From NCBI GenBank assembly GCA_025362095.1, contig JANYIJ010000173.1, forward strand, positions 1 to 32,889: a DNA stretch of 32,889 nt. The letters run 5' to 3'. Both the position numbers and the translations under genes were made by a program. Each line of letters starts with the position of its first letter. Position 1 is the first letter of the stretch. Below are positions 1 through 9,400 of this stretch, piece by piece. Under the pieces are notes generated by a model, which worked only from the letters and a program-made list of their open reading frames with translations, had not been told where the DNA came from and did not search any database. This stretch comes from Gemmatimonadota bacterium. Lineage in GTDB: Bacteria > Gemmatimonadota > Gemmatimonadetes > Gemmatimonadales > Gemmatimonadaceae.

Positions 1-1167
1 GCGGCAGTGGGCGCGCCGACGCTGCGCGCGGTGCGCACATGGGGTGGCGACCGCCCCGACCGGCTCGAACTCGCGATGGCGCGACACGCCGCCCCATTCA
101 CGGCGTGCGACACCTCAAGTGACGACGTCGCGCTCATCGCGTTCACCTCGGGGACGACCGGCGTGCCCAAGGGATGCATGCACTTTCATCGCGACGTGAT
201 GGCGATGTGCAACGGTTTCGCTGCGCAGGTGCTGCGCATCGGGCCGGCCGACCGGTGCATCGGCACGCCGCCGATCGCGTTCACATTCGGACTCGGCGGC
301 CTGCTCTGTTTTCCGCTCGCCGCGCGCGCAAGTACGGTGTTGTTGGAGCGCGCAACGCCGGAGACGTTGCTCACCGCCATCGCGGAAACGGCGGCGACGA
401 TCACGTTCACGGCGCCGAGCTTCTATCGACAGATGGCGCTGCAGATCGGCGCCCACGCCGCGCGATTCAGCACCGGTTCACTGCGCGCGAGCGTGTCAGC
501 CGGCGAAGCACTTCCCGACGCGACGCGCACGCTCTGGCGCGACACGACCGGCGTGGAGCTGTGTGATGGCATCGGTGCGACGGAGCTGATCCACATCTTC
601 ATCGCGGCGGCGGGCGACGACGTCCGGCCGGGCGCGATCGGCCGCGCCGTGCCGGGGTATGAGGTGGCGGTGCTGGACGACGATCTGCGTCCCGTCGCGA
701 ACGGCACGGTGGGACGACTCGCCGTGCGCGGTCCAACGGGGTGCCGCTATCTCGACGATCGGCGACAGACCGCGTATGTGCAGGGCGGCTGGAACCTCAC
801 TGGCGATGCCTGCGTGATGGATGACGACGGCTACGTGTTCTTCCGGGCGCGCACGGACGATCTTATCATCTCGTCAGGCTACAATATTGGCGCACCGGAA
901 GTTGAGGCCGCTGTCCTTCAGCACGAGGCCGTGATGGAGTGCGCGGTGGTCGGTGTGCCGGATCTCGAACGCGGACAGGCTGTGAAAGCTTTCGTCGTAG
1001 TGAAGCCGGGCCACGAGGGCACCCACGCACTGGCCCGCGAAATACAAGACCACGTGAAAGCGACGATCGCGCCGTACAAATATCCGCGCCACGTCGAGTT
1101 CGTGGCCTTGCTTCCCAAAACCGACACCGGCAAACTGCAACGCTTCCGCCTGAAGGAGATCCCGTGA
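1..1167 (+). CDS. 2-aminobenzoate-CoA ligase / benzoate-CoA ligase family (5' truncated by window edge)
   Basis: ATP-dependent acyl-CoA synthetase that would activate an aromatic acid to its CoA thioester in the cytoplasm. The frame is open to base 1, so the GTG at 7 is not a real start; about 150 N-terminal residues of a usual 540-residue enzyme are missing. Counting from the codon at 7, the adenylate-forming motifs are all present: A3 (AFTSGTTGVPKG, 45-56), A5 (GIGATELIHIF, 188-198), A7/A8 (TGDACVMDDDGY then RTDDLIISSGYNIG, 265-294) and A10 with the catalytic lysine (PKTDTGK, K376). The IGATE-HIF form of A5 is, from family knowledge, typical of benzoate and particularly 2-aminobenzoate-CoA ligases rather than fatty-acid ligases. 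Its stop overlaps the GTG of the RidA-like gene (GTGA), so the two are co-translated, which fits nitrogen-containing aromatic catabolism. Family is secure; the exact substrate is inference. Confidence 0.85.
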   Translation, partial: AAVGAPTLRAVRTWGGDRPDRLELAMARHAAPFTACDTSSDDVALIAFTSGTTGVPKGCMHFHRDVMAMCNGFAAQVLRIGPADRCIGTPPIAFTFGLGGLLCFPLAARASTVLLERATPETLLTAIAETAATITFTAPSFYRQMALQIGAHAARFSTGSLRASVSAGEALPDATRTLWRDTTGVELCDGIGATELIHIFIAAAGDDVRPGAIGRAVPGYEVAVLDDDLRPVANGTVGRLAVRGPTGCRYLDDRRQTAYVQGGWNLTGDACVMDDDGYVFFRARTDDLIISSGYNIGAPEVEAAVLQHEAVMECAVVGVPDLERGQAVKAFVVVKPGHEGTHALAREIQDHVKATIAPYKYPRHVEFVALLPKTDTGKLQRFRLKEIP

Positions 1168-1568
1168 TCCATCGTACGCTGCAACCCGACGGCTGGCCGC
1201 GGCCTCGCGGATATGCGCATGGCATTTCTGCGACTGGCCGGCAGGTGTACGTCGCCGGACAGATCGGTTGGGATGCGGCAGGACGACTGGCGGGCGACGA
1301 TTTCGTCTCGCAGGCGCGTCAAGCGCTGCGCAACGTCCTCGCTGTGCTTGCCTGTGATGGCGCTCGCGCCGATCATATCGTCCGTCTCACGTGGTACGTC
1401 GTCGATCGCACGGAATACCTCGAGTGCGGGGCGACGCTCGGCGAAGCGTATCGCGAATTGATGGGAACGCACTATCCGGCGATGACCGCCGTGCAGGTGA
1501 CCGCGCTGATGGAATCCGGCGCATTGGTGGAGATCGAGGCGACGGCCGTCGTGCCCGATCTGAGATAA
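1164..1568 (+). CDS. RidA/YjgF/UK114 family protein lacking the catalytic Arg
   Basis: A 134-aa protein of the Rid family, small trimeric cytoplasmic proteins of which the RidA type hydrolyses reactive enamine/imine intermediates. The GTG start at 1164 overlaps the ligase stop by 4 nt (GTGA) and gives a full-length domain beginning MIHRTLQPDGWPR; the upstream part of the tracked ORF (from 939) is antifunctional overlap with the ligase gene. The family core is clear: VYVAGQIGWD (28-37), QARQALRNVLAVL (50-62) and the C-terminal VEIEATAVV (122-130). In E. coli RidA the substrate-binding arginine lies in FPARSCVEV; here the aligned segment is YPAMTAVQV with Met107. Enamine deaminase activity is therefore doubtful and it may belong to one of the non-deaminase Rid subgroups. 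Coupling to an aromatic CoA ligase suggests a role in that pathway, which is inference. Confidence 0.85.
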   Translation: MIHRTLQPDGWPRPRGYAHGISATGRQVYVAGQIGWDAAGRLAGDDFVSQARQALRNVLAVLACDGARADHIVRLTWYVVDRTEYLECGATLGEAYRELMGTHYPAMTAVQVTALMESGALVEIEATAVVPDLR

Positions 1569-1606
1569 TTCTGGCTTCGTCGTTCTGCCCCCTTTGGAGA
1601 TCCCGT

Positions 1607-4516
1607 ATGCGCCGCTCCTCAGCTATTTCGCGATTCGCGCTGCTCGCGTCCGCGCTGTTTCTGCTTGCCCCACTCGAGAGCGCGACAGCGCAAGCGCTCA
1701 AAGTTCTGAACCTGCCCGACTACGGTCGCTGGAACCGCATCACATCATCGGGCCTCTCGCCCGATGGAAAATGGATGAGCTACGCATACCAGCCCAACGA
1801 GGGCGACGCGACGCTGTTCGTGAAACAGCTCGACGGTGACAAAGTCTTCTCGATTCCCATTGGCTCCGCGCCGGCGCCTGCCGACGGCGCAGCCGGTGGA
1901 GGCGGTGGACGCGGTGGCGCTGGTGGCGGTGTGCAGTTCTCCGATGACTCGCGTTTCGTTGTGTACTACGTGAACCCGCCGGAGGCGGCCGGCCGCGGCG
2001 GCGCGGGCGGCGCGGGCGGAGGTCGCGGTGGTCGCGGGGGCGCTCCCGCAGGCGGCGCTCCAGCCGGCGCGGCGCGCCCGGTTCGTCGGCTGGAAGTGCT
2101 CGATGTCACGACCGGCGAAAAATACCCCGTGCCGAACGCGAACTCGTTCAAGTTTGCGAAAGGATCCGCGTGGCTCGCCGTGCGTCTGAACAAGGCGCCG
2201 GCCGACACAGCGTTCAAGGGATCTGATCTGGTGCTGCGCGATCTCAAGAACTCCACCACGCGCAACGTTGGCAACGTTAATCTCTACGAGTTTGACGAGA
2301 GCGGCCGGATGCTCGCGTACACGGTTGATGCCGCGGGACATTTCGGAAACGGCGTGTATCTCATGAATCTCACGGGCGGCGAGACGCGCGAACTGAACAG
2401 CTCCGCGCTCGAGTACGACCAGCTCGCATGGAGCGACGACGGCGCGGGACTCGTCGTGCTGCGCGGAGAAAAATCGCGCGAGATGAAGCAGCGCGACAAC
2501 GCAATGCTCGCGTGGACCGGTGTCGGAACGTCGAATGCGAAACAGCTCGTGCTCGAGCCAGCCAAGGACGTGTCGCTGAAAGGCATGGTCGTGAGCGAGT
2601 ACACCGCGCCGCGCTTCAGCAAAGATGGTTCGCGGATTTTCATCGGCATCAAGGAGCAGGAGGCGGAAGTCGCCGCCGCCGATTCGCTCAAGGCGAACGT
2701 CGATGTGTGGCACTGGAAAGATCCCGAGCCGCAGACGGTGCAGGTCGTCCGCCTTCAGCAGGAACGGCGCGCGACGCTCCCCGCTGCGTACCTCGTTGGA
2801 TCGCAGAAAGTCGTGCGACTCGGCGACGACGACATGCGCACCGCGACAACGACAGCGAATGGCAAGTGGGCACTGGGACGTAACGACGTTTCCTACCGGG
2901 GGACGGTCGAATGGGGCGCATCGCGCGCGGACATGTATCGCGTGAACACGGAGACGGGCGAACGCACGTTGATCGACAAGACGCTGTCGCGCACGATGGG
3001 CACATCACCCGACAGCAAGTGGTTCCTGTATTTGAAGGACAAGAAGGTTCGCGCGTTCAATCTCGAGAGCGCGAAGACTGTCGATATCGACGCGGGGCCG
3101 GCGAAGAGCTTCATCAATGAAGACGACGATCATCCGTACGAGCTGCCTGTGTGGGGCGTCGGCGGATGGTCCAAGGACGGAAACTCCGTTCTCCTCTACG
3201 ACAAGTTCGACGTGTGGCAACTCTCGCTCACGGGCGGGAAGCCGGTGAATCTCACCGCTGGCGCAGGTCGCGCTCAGCAGATCCAGTTCCGCGTCGTGCG
3301 GCTCACAGCCGGTGGCGGGCGTGGCGGACGCGGCGGCGGTGGCCGCGGCGGCGCTGCGGCGGGCGAAGATGAGGGACTCGATCTCTCGAAGCCTGTTCTT
3401 CTCTCAGCGTACGGCGATCGCACCAAGAAGAGCGGCTACTGGCAGGTGACGGCGGGGCAGGTTCCCAGGCCGCTGCTCTACGCCGACAAAGAAATCGGCG
3501 GTGTCCAGAAAGCCGAGAGCGCCGATCGCGTGATGTTCACGCAACAGACGTTCAACGAATTTCCGGATTTCTGGGTGAGTGATCCGACGTTCGCGGCGCC
3601 GCGCAAAATCACGGACGCGAATCCTATCATCAAGGAATACGCGTGGGGTTCGAAAGTTCTGATCGATTTCACGAACAGCAAAGGGAAAAAACTTCAGGGC
3701 ACGCTCACGCTCCCCGCAGGGTATCAGCCGGGCAAGAAGTATCCGATGCTCGTGTATTTCTATGAGATCATGTCGAACACGCATCACAACTTCTCGATGC
3801 CGACGTTCGACGACCGCCCGCAGATGTCGACGTACGCGAGCAACGGCTATCTCGTGTTTCAGCCCGACGTTGTCTATGAGATTGGCAAACCCGGAACGTC
3901 GGCGGTGGATTGCGTGACGAGCGGCGTGAAAAAGGTCATCGAGCTCGGCTACGCGGATCCAAAGCACATCGGATTGCAGGGGCACAGCTGGGGCGGCTAT
4001 CAATCGTCGTACATCGTCACGCAGACGGACATGTTCGCGGCCGTGGTCACGGGCGCTCCGCCGACGAACCTGATCAGCTTCTACGACGAGTTGTACAAGC
4101 AGACCGGCACCGTGCAGCAGGGCATCATGGAAGTCGGGCAGGTGCGCATGGGCGCGAACGTGACGCCGTGGAATTCGCACGATCTATACGAGCAGCAGTC
4201 GCCTGTGTACAACGTGCAGAAAATCAAGACGCCGTTCATGATCCTGCAGGGCACGGCTGACGGCGCCGTGGACTGGGATCAGGGCCTCGAGTTCTTCAAT
4301 GCGGCGCGGCGCAACGGGAAGGAAGTGATTTTCCTCTCATATCCGAATGAGCCGCATCATTTGGCAATCAAGGAAAACCAGAAGGATTTCCAGATCCGCA
4401 TGAAACAGTACTTCGATCACTACCTGCAGGGTGCGCCTGCGCCGCCGTGGATGGTTGAAGGAGTTCCGCAGACGAAAAAAGGAACGCCGAACCAGCTCGT
4501 GACGCCCAAGCCGTAG
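1607..4516 (+). CDS. Secreted S9 family (prolyl oligopeptidase-like) serine peptidase
   Basis: A 969-aa exported serine peptidase acting on short peptides outside the cytoplasmic membrane. The ATG at 1607 is chosen because a GGAG lies 7 nt upstream and it yields a signal peptide (basic MRRSS, hydrophobic ALLASALFLLAPL, then ATAQA); the tracked ORF start at 1391 lies inside the RidA gene. Residues about 30-680 hold WD40/TolB-like propeller repeats (GLSPDGKWMSYAY, FSKDGSRIF, TSPDSKWFLY), and the C-terminal 250 residues are the alpha/beta-hydrolase domain with GHSWGGY (Ser794), GTADGAVDW (Asp885) and NEPHHL (His917). Three Gly/Arg-rich inserts interrupt the propeller (about residues 94-111, 126-157 and 567-588), which the family does not need. 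No regulatory site is evident in the 38 nt after the RidA gene. A large inverted repeat follows the stop. Confidence 0.93.
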   Translation: MRRSSAISRFALLASALFLLAPLESATAQALKVLNLPDYGRWNRITSSGLSPDGKWMSYAYQPNEGDATLFVKQLDGDKVFSIPIGSAPAPADGAAGGGGGRGGAGGGVQFSDDSRFVVYYVNPPEAAGRGGAGGAGGGRGGRGGAPAGGAPAGAARPVRRLEVLDVTTGEKYPVPNANSFKFAKGSAWLAVRLNKAPADTAFKGSDLVLRDLKNSTTRNVGNVNLYEFDESGRMLAYTVDAAGHFGNGVYLMNLTGGETRELNSSALEYDQLAWSDDGAGLVVLRGEKSREMKQRDNAMLAWTGVGTSNAKQLVLEPAKDVSLKGMVVSEYTAPRFSKDGSRIFIGIKEQEAEVAAADSLKANVDVWHWKDPEPQTVQVVRLQQERRATLPAAYLVGSQKVVRLGDDDMRTATTTANGKWALGRNDVSYRGTVEWGASRADMYRVNTETGERTLIDKTLSRTMGTSPDSKWFLYLKDKKVRAFNLESAKTVDIDAGPAKSFINEDDDHPYELPVWGVGGWSKDGNSVLLYDKFDVWQLSLTGGKPVNLTAGAGRAQQIQFRVVRLTAGGGRGGRGGGGRGGAAAGEDEGLDLSKPVLLSAYGDRTKKSGYWQVTAGQVPRPLLYADKEIGGVQKAESADRVMFTQQTFNEFPDFWVSDPTFAAPRKITDANPIIKEYAWGSKVLIDFTNSKGKKLQGTLTLPAGYQPGKKYPMLVYFYEIMSNTHHNFSMPTFDDRPQMSTYASNGYLVFQPDVVYEIGKPGTSAVDCVTSGVKKVIELGYADPKHIGLQGHSWGGYQSSYIVTQTDMFAAVVTGAPPTNLISFYDELYKQTGTVQQGIMEVGQVRMGANVTPWNSHDLYEQQSPVYNVQKIKTPFMILQGTADGAVDWDQGLEFFNAARRNGKEVIFLSYPNEPHHLAIKENQKDFQIRMKQYFDHYLQGAPAPPWMVEGVPQTKKGTPNQLVTPKP

Positions 4517-4575
4517 AGTTGAGCGACGCCTGCGGATTTCGATGATCAGGCGCCGGATGGGAACTACAACCGCAC

Positions 4576-4736
4576 CTGCTTAATCACGGATTTCACGGAT
4601 CAACGGCCGGATACTACAAAAACAAAACTATTGGGGGAACTGCCACTACGCCGGCGAGCGCAGTAGCAGTTCCCCCAAGTATTGTCGTTGCAGTTGTAGT
4701 ATCCGGCCGTCGATCGGTGAAATCCGTGTTAAGCAG
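4576..4736. repeat. Compound long inverted repeat between convergent genes
   Basis: The 291-nt gap between the S9 and M20 genes carries two nested inverted repeats. The outer arms are 4576-4619 and 4694-4736; they pair with only one 1-nt bulge and two substitutions (left begins CTGCTTAATCACGGATTTC, right ends GAAATCCGTGTTAAGCAG). The inner hairpin has perfect 13-bp arms at 4631-4643 and 4666-4678 (TTGGGGGAACTGC / GCAGTTCCCCCAA) and extends inward by ACTACGC/GCGCAGT with one wobble. Both genes end facing this element, so it could act as a bidirectional terminator. Its size and the two-level structure are more like a REP/MITE-type intergenic element than a simple terminator. No ORF or terminal duplication was found. 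The remaining bases of the gap (4517-4575, 4737-4807) show nothing recognisable apart from GATCCGCG-like words resembling the outer arm. Confidence 0.85.
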
Positions 4737-4807
4737 TTCTGTTGCAGTTGCCGTATCCGATCGAATCTGCCGAGACGTATCAGGGGGAATCCGCGTTGAT
4801 CCGCAGA

Positions 4808-6247
4808 CTACGGAACCGTCTTCGCAACCGTCAGCATCTTCGTCAGCCGGTACAGAAACTCCTGGCCGTCGAAGTAGCTCTTCATGAGCATGCGCTCGTC
4901 GCGGCCGTGCGCGCGGACGTCTTCGGGATCACCCATCAATCCCGAGACGCCGTACGCCGGAATTCCGAGCACGCGGAACGGCGACGAGTCGGTCGCGCCC
5001 GTTCCCATGATCGGAACGACCGGGATGTTCCCGAACATTTGTTTGGTGACAGTCTCAACCGCACCCATCACCTCGGGAAGCAGTGGCGACGGCGCTGACG
5101 GACGCATCGCGGGCGCAGCGGAAACTTCAATCGCCGTGTCCGCGATCGCCCTCACGATCTGTGCGCGCACATCTGCCGGATCTGTGTTCGGCAGCATGCG
5201 GCAGTTGATCGTCGCGCTCGCCGTTTGCGGTAGCGCATTGGTCGCATGACCGCCGGTGAGCATCGTCGCGACGCACGTGGTGCGCAGCGTCGAGTTGTAG
5301 CGCGGATCGCGGCCGGACACCGCCGCTGACGCCGCGAGATCGTTCGGATTCCTGAGCAACGCGCGCATCGCGGCGGCGACGTCGGGACTCTCGATCGCCG
5401 CGGTGTGCTCGAAGTACGAGCGCGTCACCTCGTTGAACTGCACGGGGAAGTTGAAGTGCGAGAAGCGCACGAGGCCTTCGGACAATTCATAGATGGCGTT
5501 GTCGGGGCGCGGCACCGACGAGTGTCCGCCTCTGTTTTTTGCGGTGATGGTGAAGTTGGCGAATACTTTTTCGGTGGCCTGCACGTTGTTGAGAAACGGC
5601 TTGCCGTCCCGGAGCGATCCGCCGCCGCCCTCGTTGATCACGTACGCGGCATCGACCAGCTCGCGATGGTTCGCGATCAGCCAGCGCACGCCGTTGCAAC
5701 AGCCGCCCTCTTCATCGGCGGTGAGCGCGACGATGATGTCGCGATCCGGCACGTAGCCTTCTTTCTTGAGCCGGATGATGTTCGCGGCGAAAATCGACGC
5801 CATCGCTTTGTCGTCCGACGTTCCGCGTGCGTAAAAATATCCGTCGCGCTCGAGGAACTTGAACGGATCGAGATCGGGCGACCAATCGCTCTTCAGCGCT
5901 TCGACCACGTCGAGATGTGCGAGCAGGAGCAACGGTCTTGGCGCGGTCGCGCCGCCTCGCCCGTGGTAACGCAGCACGACGTTGAACTTCTCCGGCTTCA
6001 CGCCGCCGAGGAAAATATCGCCCTCGGCGAAGCCTGCGTCGCGGTAGCGCTTGGCGATTTGCTGCGCGGCGATCGTGGTGCCCGCCGTCATCACTGACGT
6101 GTTTGTTTCGAGCAGCTCTTTGTAGATGTCGCGAGCGGCCTGCTGGTTCGGAGTGAGCGGCGCCTGCTGCGCGCGCACCCGCGCGACGCCGGCGAAAGAC
6201 ATGGCGAGCGCGAGCGTTGCGAGGCGAATGAACGATGAAGCGCGCAT
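4808..6247 (-). CDS. Secreted M20/M25/M40 family metallopeptidase
   Basis: A 479-aa zinc-dependent exopeptidase or amidohydrolase, exported. The ATG at 6247 is preferred over the tracked start at 6391 because a GGAG sits 6 nt upstream and the product starts with a signal peptide (MRASSFIRLATLALAMSFAG...RVRAQQ); the longer N-terminus would run through the divergent promoter region. Metal ligands and catalytic residues of the M20 di-zinc site are visible: LLLLAHLDVV (His111, with Asp113 beside it), RGTSDDKAM (Asp145), TADEEGG (Glu179/Glu180), NEGGG (about 205-209), and near the C-terminus the GATDSSPFR and GVSGLMGDPEDVRAHGRDE segment supplying the last His. The dimerisation (lid) domain is in the middle (AKNRGGHSSVPRP). 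Length is normal for the family. It is convergent with the S9 peptidase and divergent from the Asp-box protein; all three are exported. Substrate unknown. Confidence 0.92.
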   Translation of the reverse strand: MRASSFIRLATLALAMSFAGVARVRAQQAPLTPNQQAARDIYKELLETNTSVMTAGTTIAAQQIAKRYRDAGFAEGDIFLGGVKPEKFNVVLRYHGRGGATAPRPLLLLAHLDVVEALKSDWSPDLDPFKFLERDGYFYARGTSDDKAMASIFAANIIRLKKEGYVPDRDIIVALTADEEGGCCNGVRWLIANHRELVDAAYVINEGGGGSLRDGKPFLNNVQATEKVFANFTITAKNRGGHSSVPRPDNAIYELSEGLVRFSHFNFPVQFNEVTRSYFEHTAAIESPDVAAAMRALLRNPNDLAASAAVSGRDPRYNSTLRTTCVATMLTGGHATNALPQTASATINCRMLPNTDPADVRAQIVRAIADTAIEVSAAPAMRPSAPSPLLPEVMGAVETVTKQMFGNIPVVPIMGTGATDSSPFRVLGIPAYGVSGLMGDPEDVRAHGRDERMLMKSYFDGQEFLYRLTKMLTVAKTVP

Positions 6248-6405
6248 CTCTGACTCCGGTTTGGCTGGTGGATCGATCAAGCTACGCCAAAGGTTTCCCT
6301 GTCGAGAAATCACATGACAGAAACATGACGGGTCAACATTATTAAAAGTGGTATCGTAGTCTCTCATTCCCCCGCAATGCGATTCCCCCATCGTCTGACA
6401 AGGCT
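6248..6405. promoter_or_regulatory. Divergent intergenic region, probable promoters for M20 peptidase and Asp-box protein
   Basis: 158 nt between two divergently oriented starts, noticeably richer in A+T than the genes, especially around 6310-6355. It contains a direct repeat ACATGAC spaced 12 nt apart (in CACATGACAGAAACATGAC) and a minus-strand TTGACC that could be a -35 element for the M20 gene. On the plus strand TATTAA near 6340 resembles a -10 box for the gene at 6406. No convincingly spaced pair is present on either strand, so the exact promoters are not called. The location is the strongest argument. Confidence 0.4.
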
Positions 6406-9400
6406 ATGCCACGCACACGTATTCTCGCAGTACTGGGCGGCGCGACGGTTCTCCTCAGCGCCGCCGCGCAAGCGCAAACAATCGACTCCGCCTCAATCGC
6501 CGGCATGAAATGGCGTGAGCTCGGACCCGCGATCTTCGAAGGCCGCACATCCGACGTCGTCGGAATCCCCGGTCCTTCCAAAACGCTTTTCGCCGCAACA
6601 GCCGGCGGCGGCGTTTGGAAGACGATGAACAATGGCATCACCTGGCGGCCGGTGTTCGACGACAAGCGCGTCGTCTCGCTCGGCATGCTCGCGATCGCGC
6701 CGTCGGATACGCAGCAGGTGTGGCTCGGCACTGGTGAGCCCAACTCGCGCAACACGATCGAGGCCGGCGCTGGCATCTACAAGTCGACCGACGGCGGAAT
6801 TCACTGGACCTTCATGGGTCTAGAGAAGACGCAGCACATCGGCCGCGTCGTCGTGCACCCGCGCGATCCGAACACGGTTTACGTCGCGGCGCTCGGCGCC
6901 GCGTGGAAGTCGAACGCAGATCGCGGTCTCTACAAGACGACCGACGGCGGCACGACCTGGAAGCTGATCAAGTTCATCAGCGACAAGGCCGGGTTTGTTG
7001 ACGTCGCGATGGATCCGCGCGATCCGAATCACCTCTACGCAGCCGCATGGGAGCGCCTGCGCACGCCGTACTCGCTGAAGAGCGGCGGGCCGGGCTCAGG
7101 ACTCTGGACGTCGACGGACGCCGGCGCGACATGGACCGAAATCAAGGGCGGCGGTTTCCCGGAAGGCGTAAAGGGCCGCATCGGGCTCGCCATCGCGCTG
7201 AGCGATCCAAATTACATCTACGCTGAAGTCGAAGCAGCGGCGCCCACCAAGGACGGCAGCTACGTCCCGAGCCGCAATCCGGAAGGCACTGGACTCTACC
7301 GCTCGACGGACGCAGGCAAGATGTGGACGCGCATGAACACCGCCGACACGCGCCCGTTCTATTACTCGCAGGTGCGTGTCGATCCGAAGAATCGCGATCG
7401 CGTCTATTTCTCGTCGACGCAGATCCAGGTTTCCGATGACGGAGGCAAGACTGCACGGCCCGCAGCGCAGCAGGTGCACGTCGACGATCACGGGCTTTGG
7501 ATCGATCCGAATGATCCGGAGCGCTTTGTGCTTGCGAACGACGGCGGCATCTCGATTACGTTCGACAAGGGCGGAAATTTCATTCAGACGACGAACCTTC
7601 CGGTCGGACAGTTCTACGAGATTTCGTACGACAACGCGGTTCCATACAACGTGTGCTCAGGCGCGCAGGACAACGGCGCGTGGTGCGGCCCGAGCCGCCG
7701 CAAAGCGGGCGGAGTGCCGAATGCGTACTGGCAGACGATTTCCGGCGGCGACGGTTTCTACACGGCGCAGGATCCGACAGACCCGAGCATCGTCTATGGT
7801 GAATCGCAGGGCGGCAACGCGTCGCGGCTGAACCTGAAGACCGGCGAGCGGATGAACTTCGCGAAGCCGTCGTGGCAGGACCGCTACAAGTGGTGGGAGG
7901 ATTCGATCGCTGTCGTGCGCGGCGATCCGCTCAAGGCCGAGACCAAGCCGATGACCACCGCGCTGAATGCGCTGAAGGCGCAGCAGAAGCAGGATTCGAT
8001 CGACCTCTCGCTGCGCTTCAACTGGAACTCGCCGTATTTCCTCTCGCCGCACAATCCGTCGGTGATCTACTTCGCCGGCAACCGTGTGCTGAAGTCGATG
8101 AAGCGCGGCGAAGATTTCCAGCTGATTTCGCCGGACCTCTCCAAGAAGCAGTGGGCCAAGATCGACACCTCCGTCACGTGGACGGGTGGCGTCACGATCG
8201 ACGCGACGGGCGCCGAGACGTTCGGCACCGTGGTCGCGCTGATGGAATCGTATGTGAAGCCGGGGCTGCTCTATGCCGGCACCGACGACGGCAACGTCTG
8301 GAAGACGCACAATGACGGCGCGTCGTGGGAAAATCTCACCACGCACTTCCCGGGACTGCCGACCGATTCGTGGGTCTCGCGCATCGAGCCTTCGCATTTC
8401 GACACGCTGACGTTCTACGTGACGTTCGAAGACCATCGCGTCAACGACTTCACGCCGTATGTGTACGCGACGAACGACGGAGGAAAGACGTTCCGCTCGA
8501 TCGTGAGCGATCTCCCGAAGGATGGAGTCGCGGATTTCGTGCACGTGATTCGTGAGGATCCGTTCAATCGCGATCTGCTGTTCGTCGGTACGTCGCTGAG
8601 CGTCTATGCGTCGATCGATCGCGGCGCGCACTGGACGAAGTTCGCGTCGAACCTTCCGTCGGTCGCAGTCTACGATCTCAAGATTCATCCGCGCGATCAC
8701 GAGCTGATGGCCGCGACACACGGTCGCAGTCTGTGGGCGGTGGATATCGTGCCGATCGAGCAGTACACGGCCAAGACGCTCACCGCGTCGGCCGCGTTGT
8801 TCGAGCCGAAGACCGCGCTGCAGTACGGTGAAGGTCCGACGCTTTCCGCGCAGGGCAACGGCAACGCGCAGCAGTTCTTCTCGGTGGCGAGCCCGCCGTA
8901 CGGCGCGGAGATCTCGTATCGTCTCGCGACCGCGGCGAGCGGACCAGTTCGCATTTTCGTGAGCGATGCGCGCGGTGACACGCTCGCAACGCTCAACGGC
9001 TCGGGAACGGCCGGCGTGCACACGGTGGTTTGGAATTTCCAGGGTGCGCGTCGCGTGGCGCCGGTTGTGGAAATGCTCTCCGCGTCGGAACGCCGCGACA
9101 GCATTCTGAAGGCGGTTCGCGCGCCGATGGTTCTCGATTCACTGAAGAAGGCTGGATTCGATACCGTCGCGGTGGCGAGAGTGCGCACGCTGCTGAGCGC
9201 GACGGCTCCGGCGCCGCAGGGCGGGCGCGGCGGCGGCGGTGGAGGTGGTGGTGGCGGCCGCGGCACGATCAACTGCGACCATCCGATGACGCAGTGGGAA
9301 CCGTTCTGCGCGCGTCCGGGTGAGGGCGAAGCGGGTGGCGGCGGCGGCGGTGGTGGTTTCGGACGCGGAGGTGCGGGACCGGAGTCGGCCAACGTCGTGA

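Noticed and set aside
1745-2713. 322-aa minus-strand ORF opposite the S9 peptidase
   Set aside because: Antisense of a confirmed coding region; low-complexity Ala/Arg/Thr composition and no start signal.
4517-4807. Insertion sequence remnant
   Set aside because: There is an inverted repeat but no transposase ORF and no target-site duplication that I could identify; a MITE is possible but not shown.
7657-9021. 454-aa minus-strand ORF opposite the Asp-box gene
   Set aside because: Shadow of a high-GC gene: Arg/His/Val/Leu-rich product without recognisable domains, fully covered by a strongly supported gene on the other strand.
8697-9392. Minus-strand ORF with poly-Pro stretches
   Set aside because: Antisense reading of the GGC/GGT poly-Gly tracts of the Asp-box gene.
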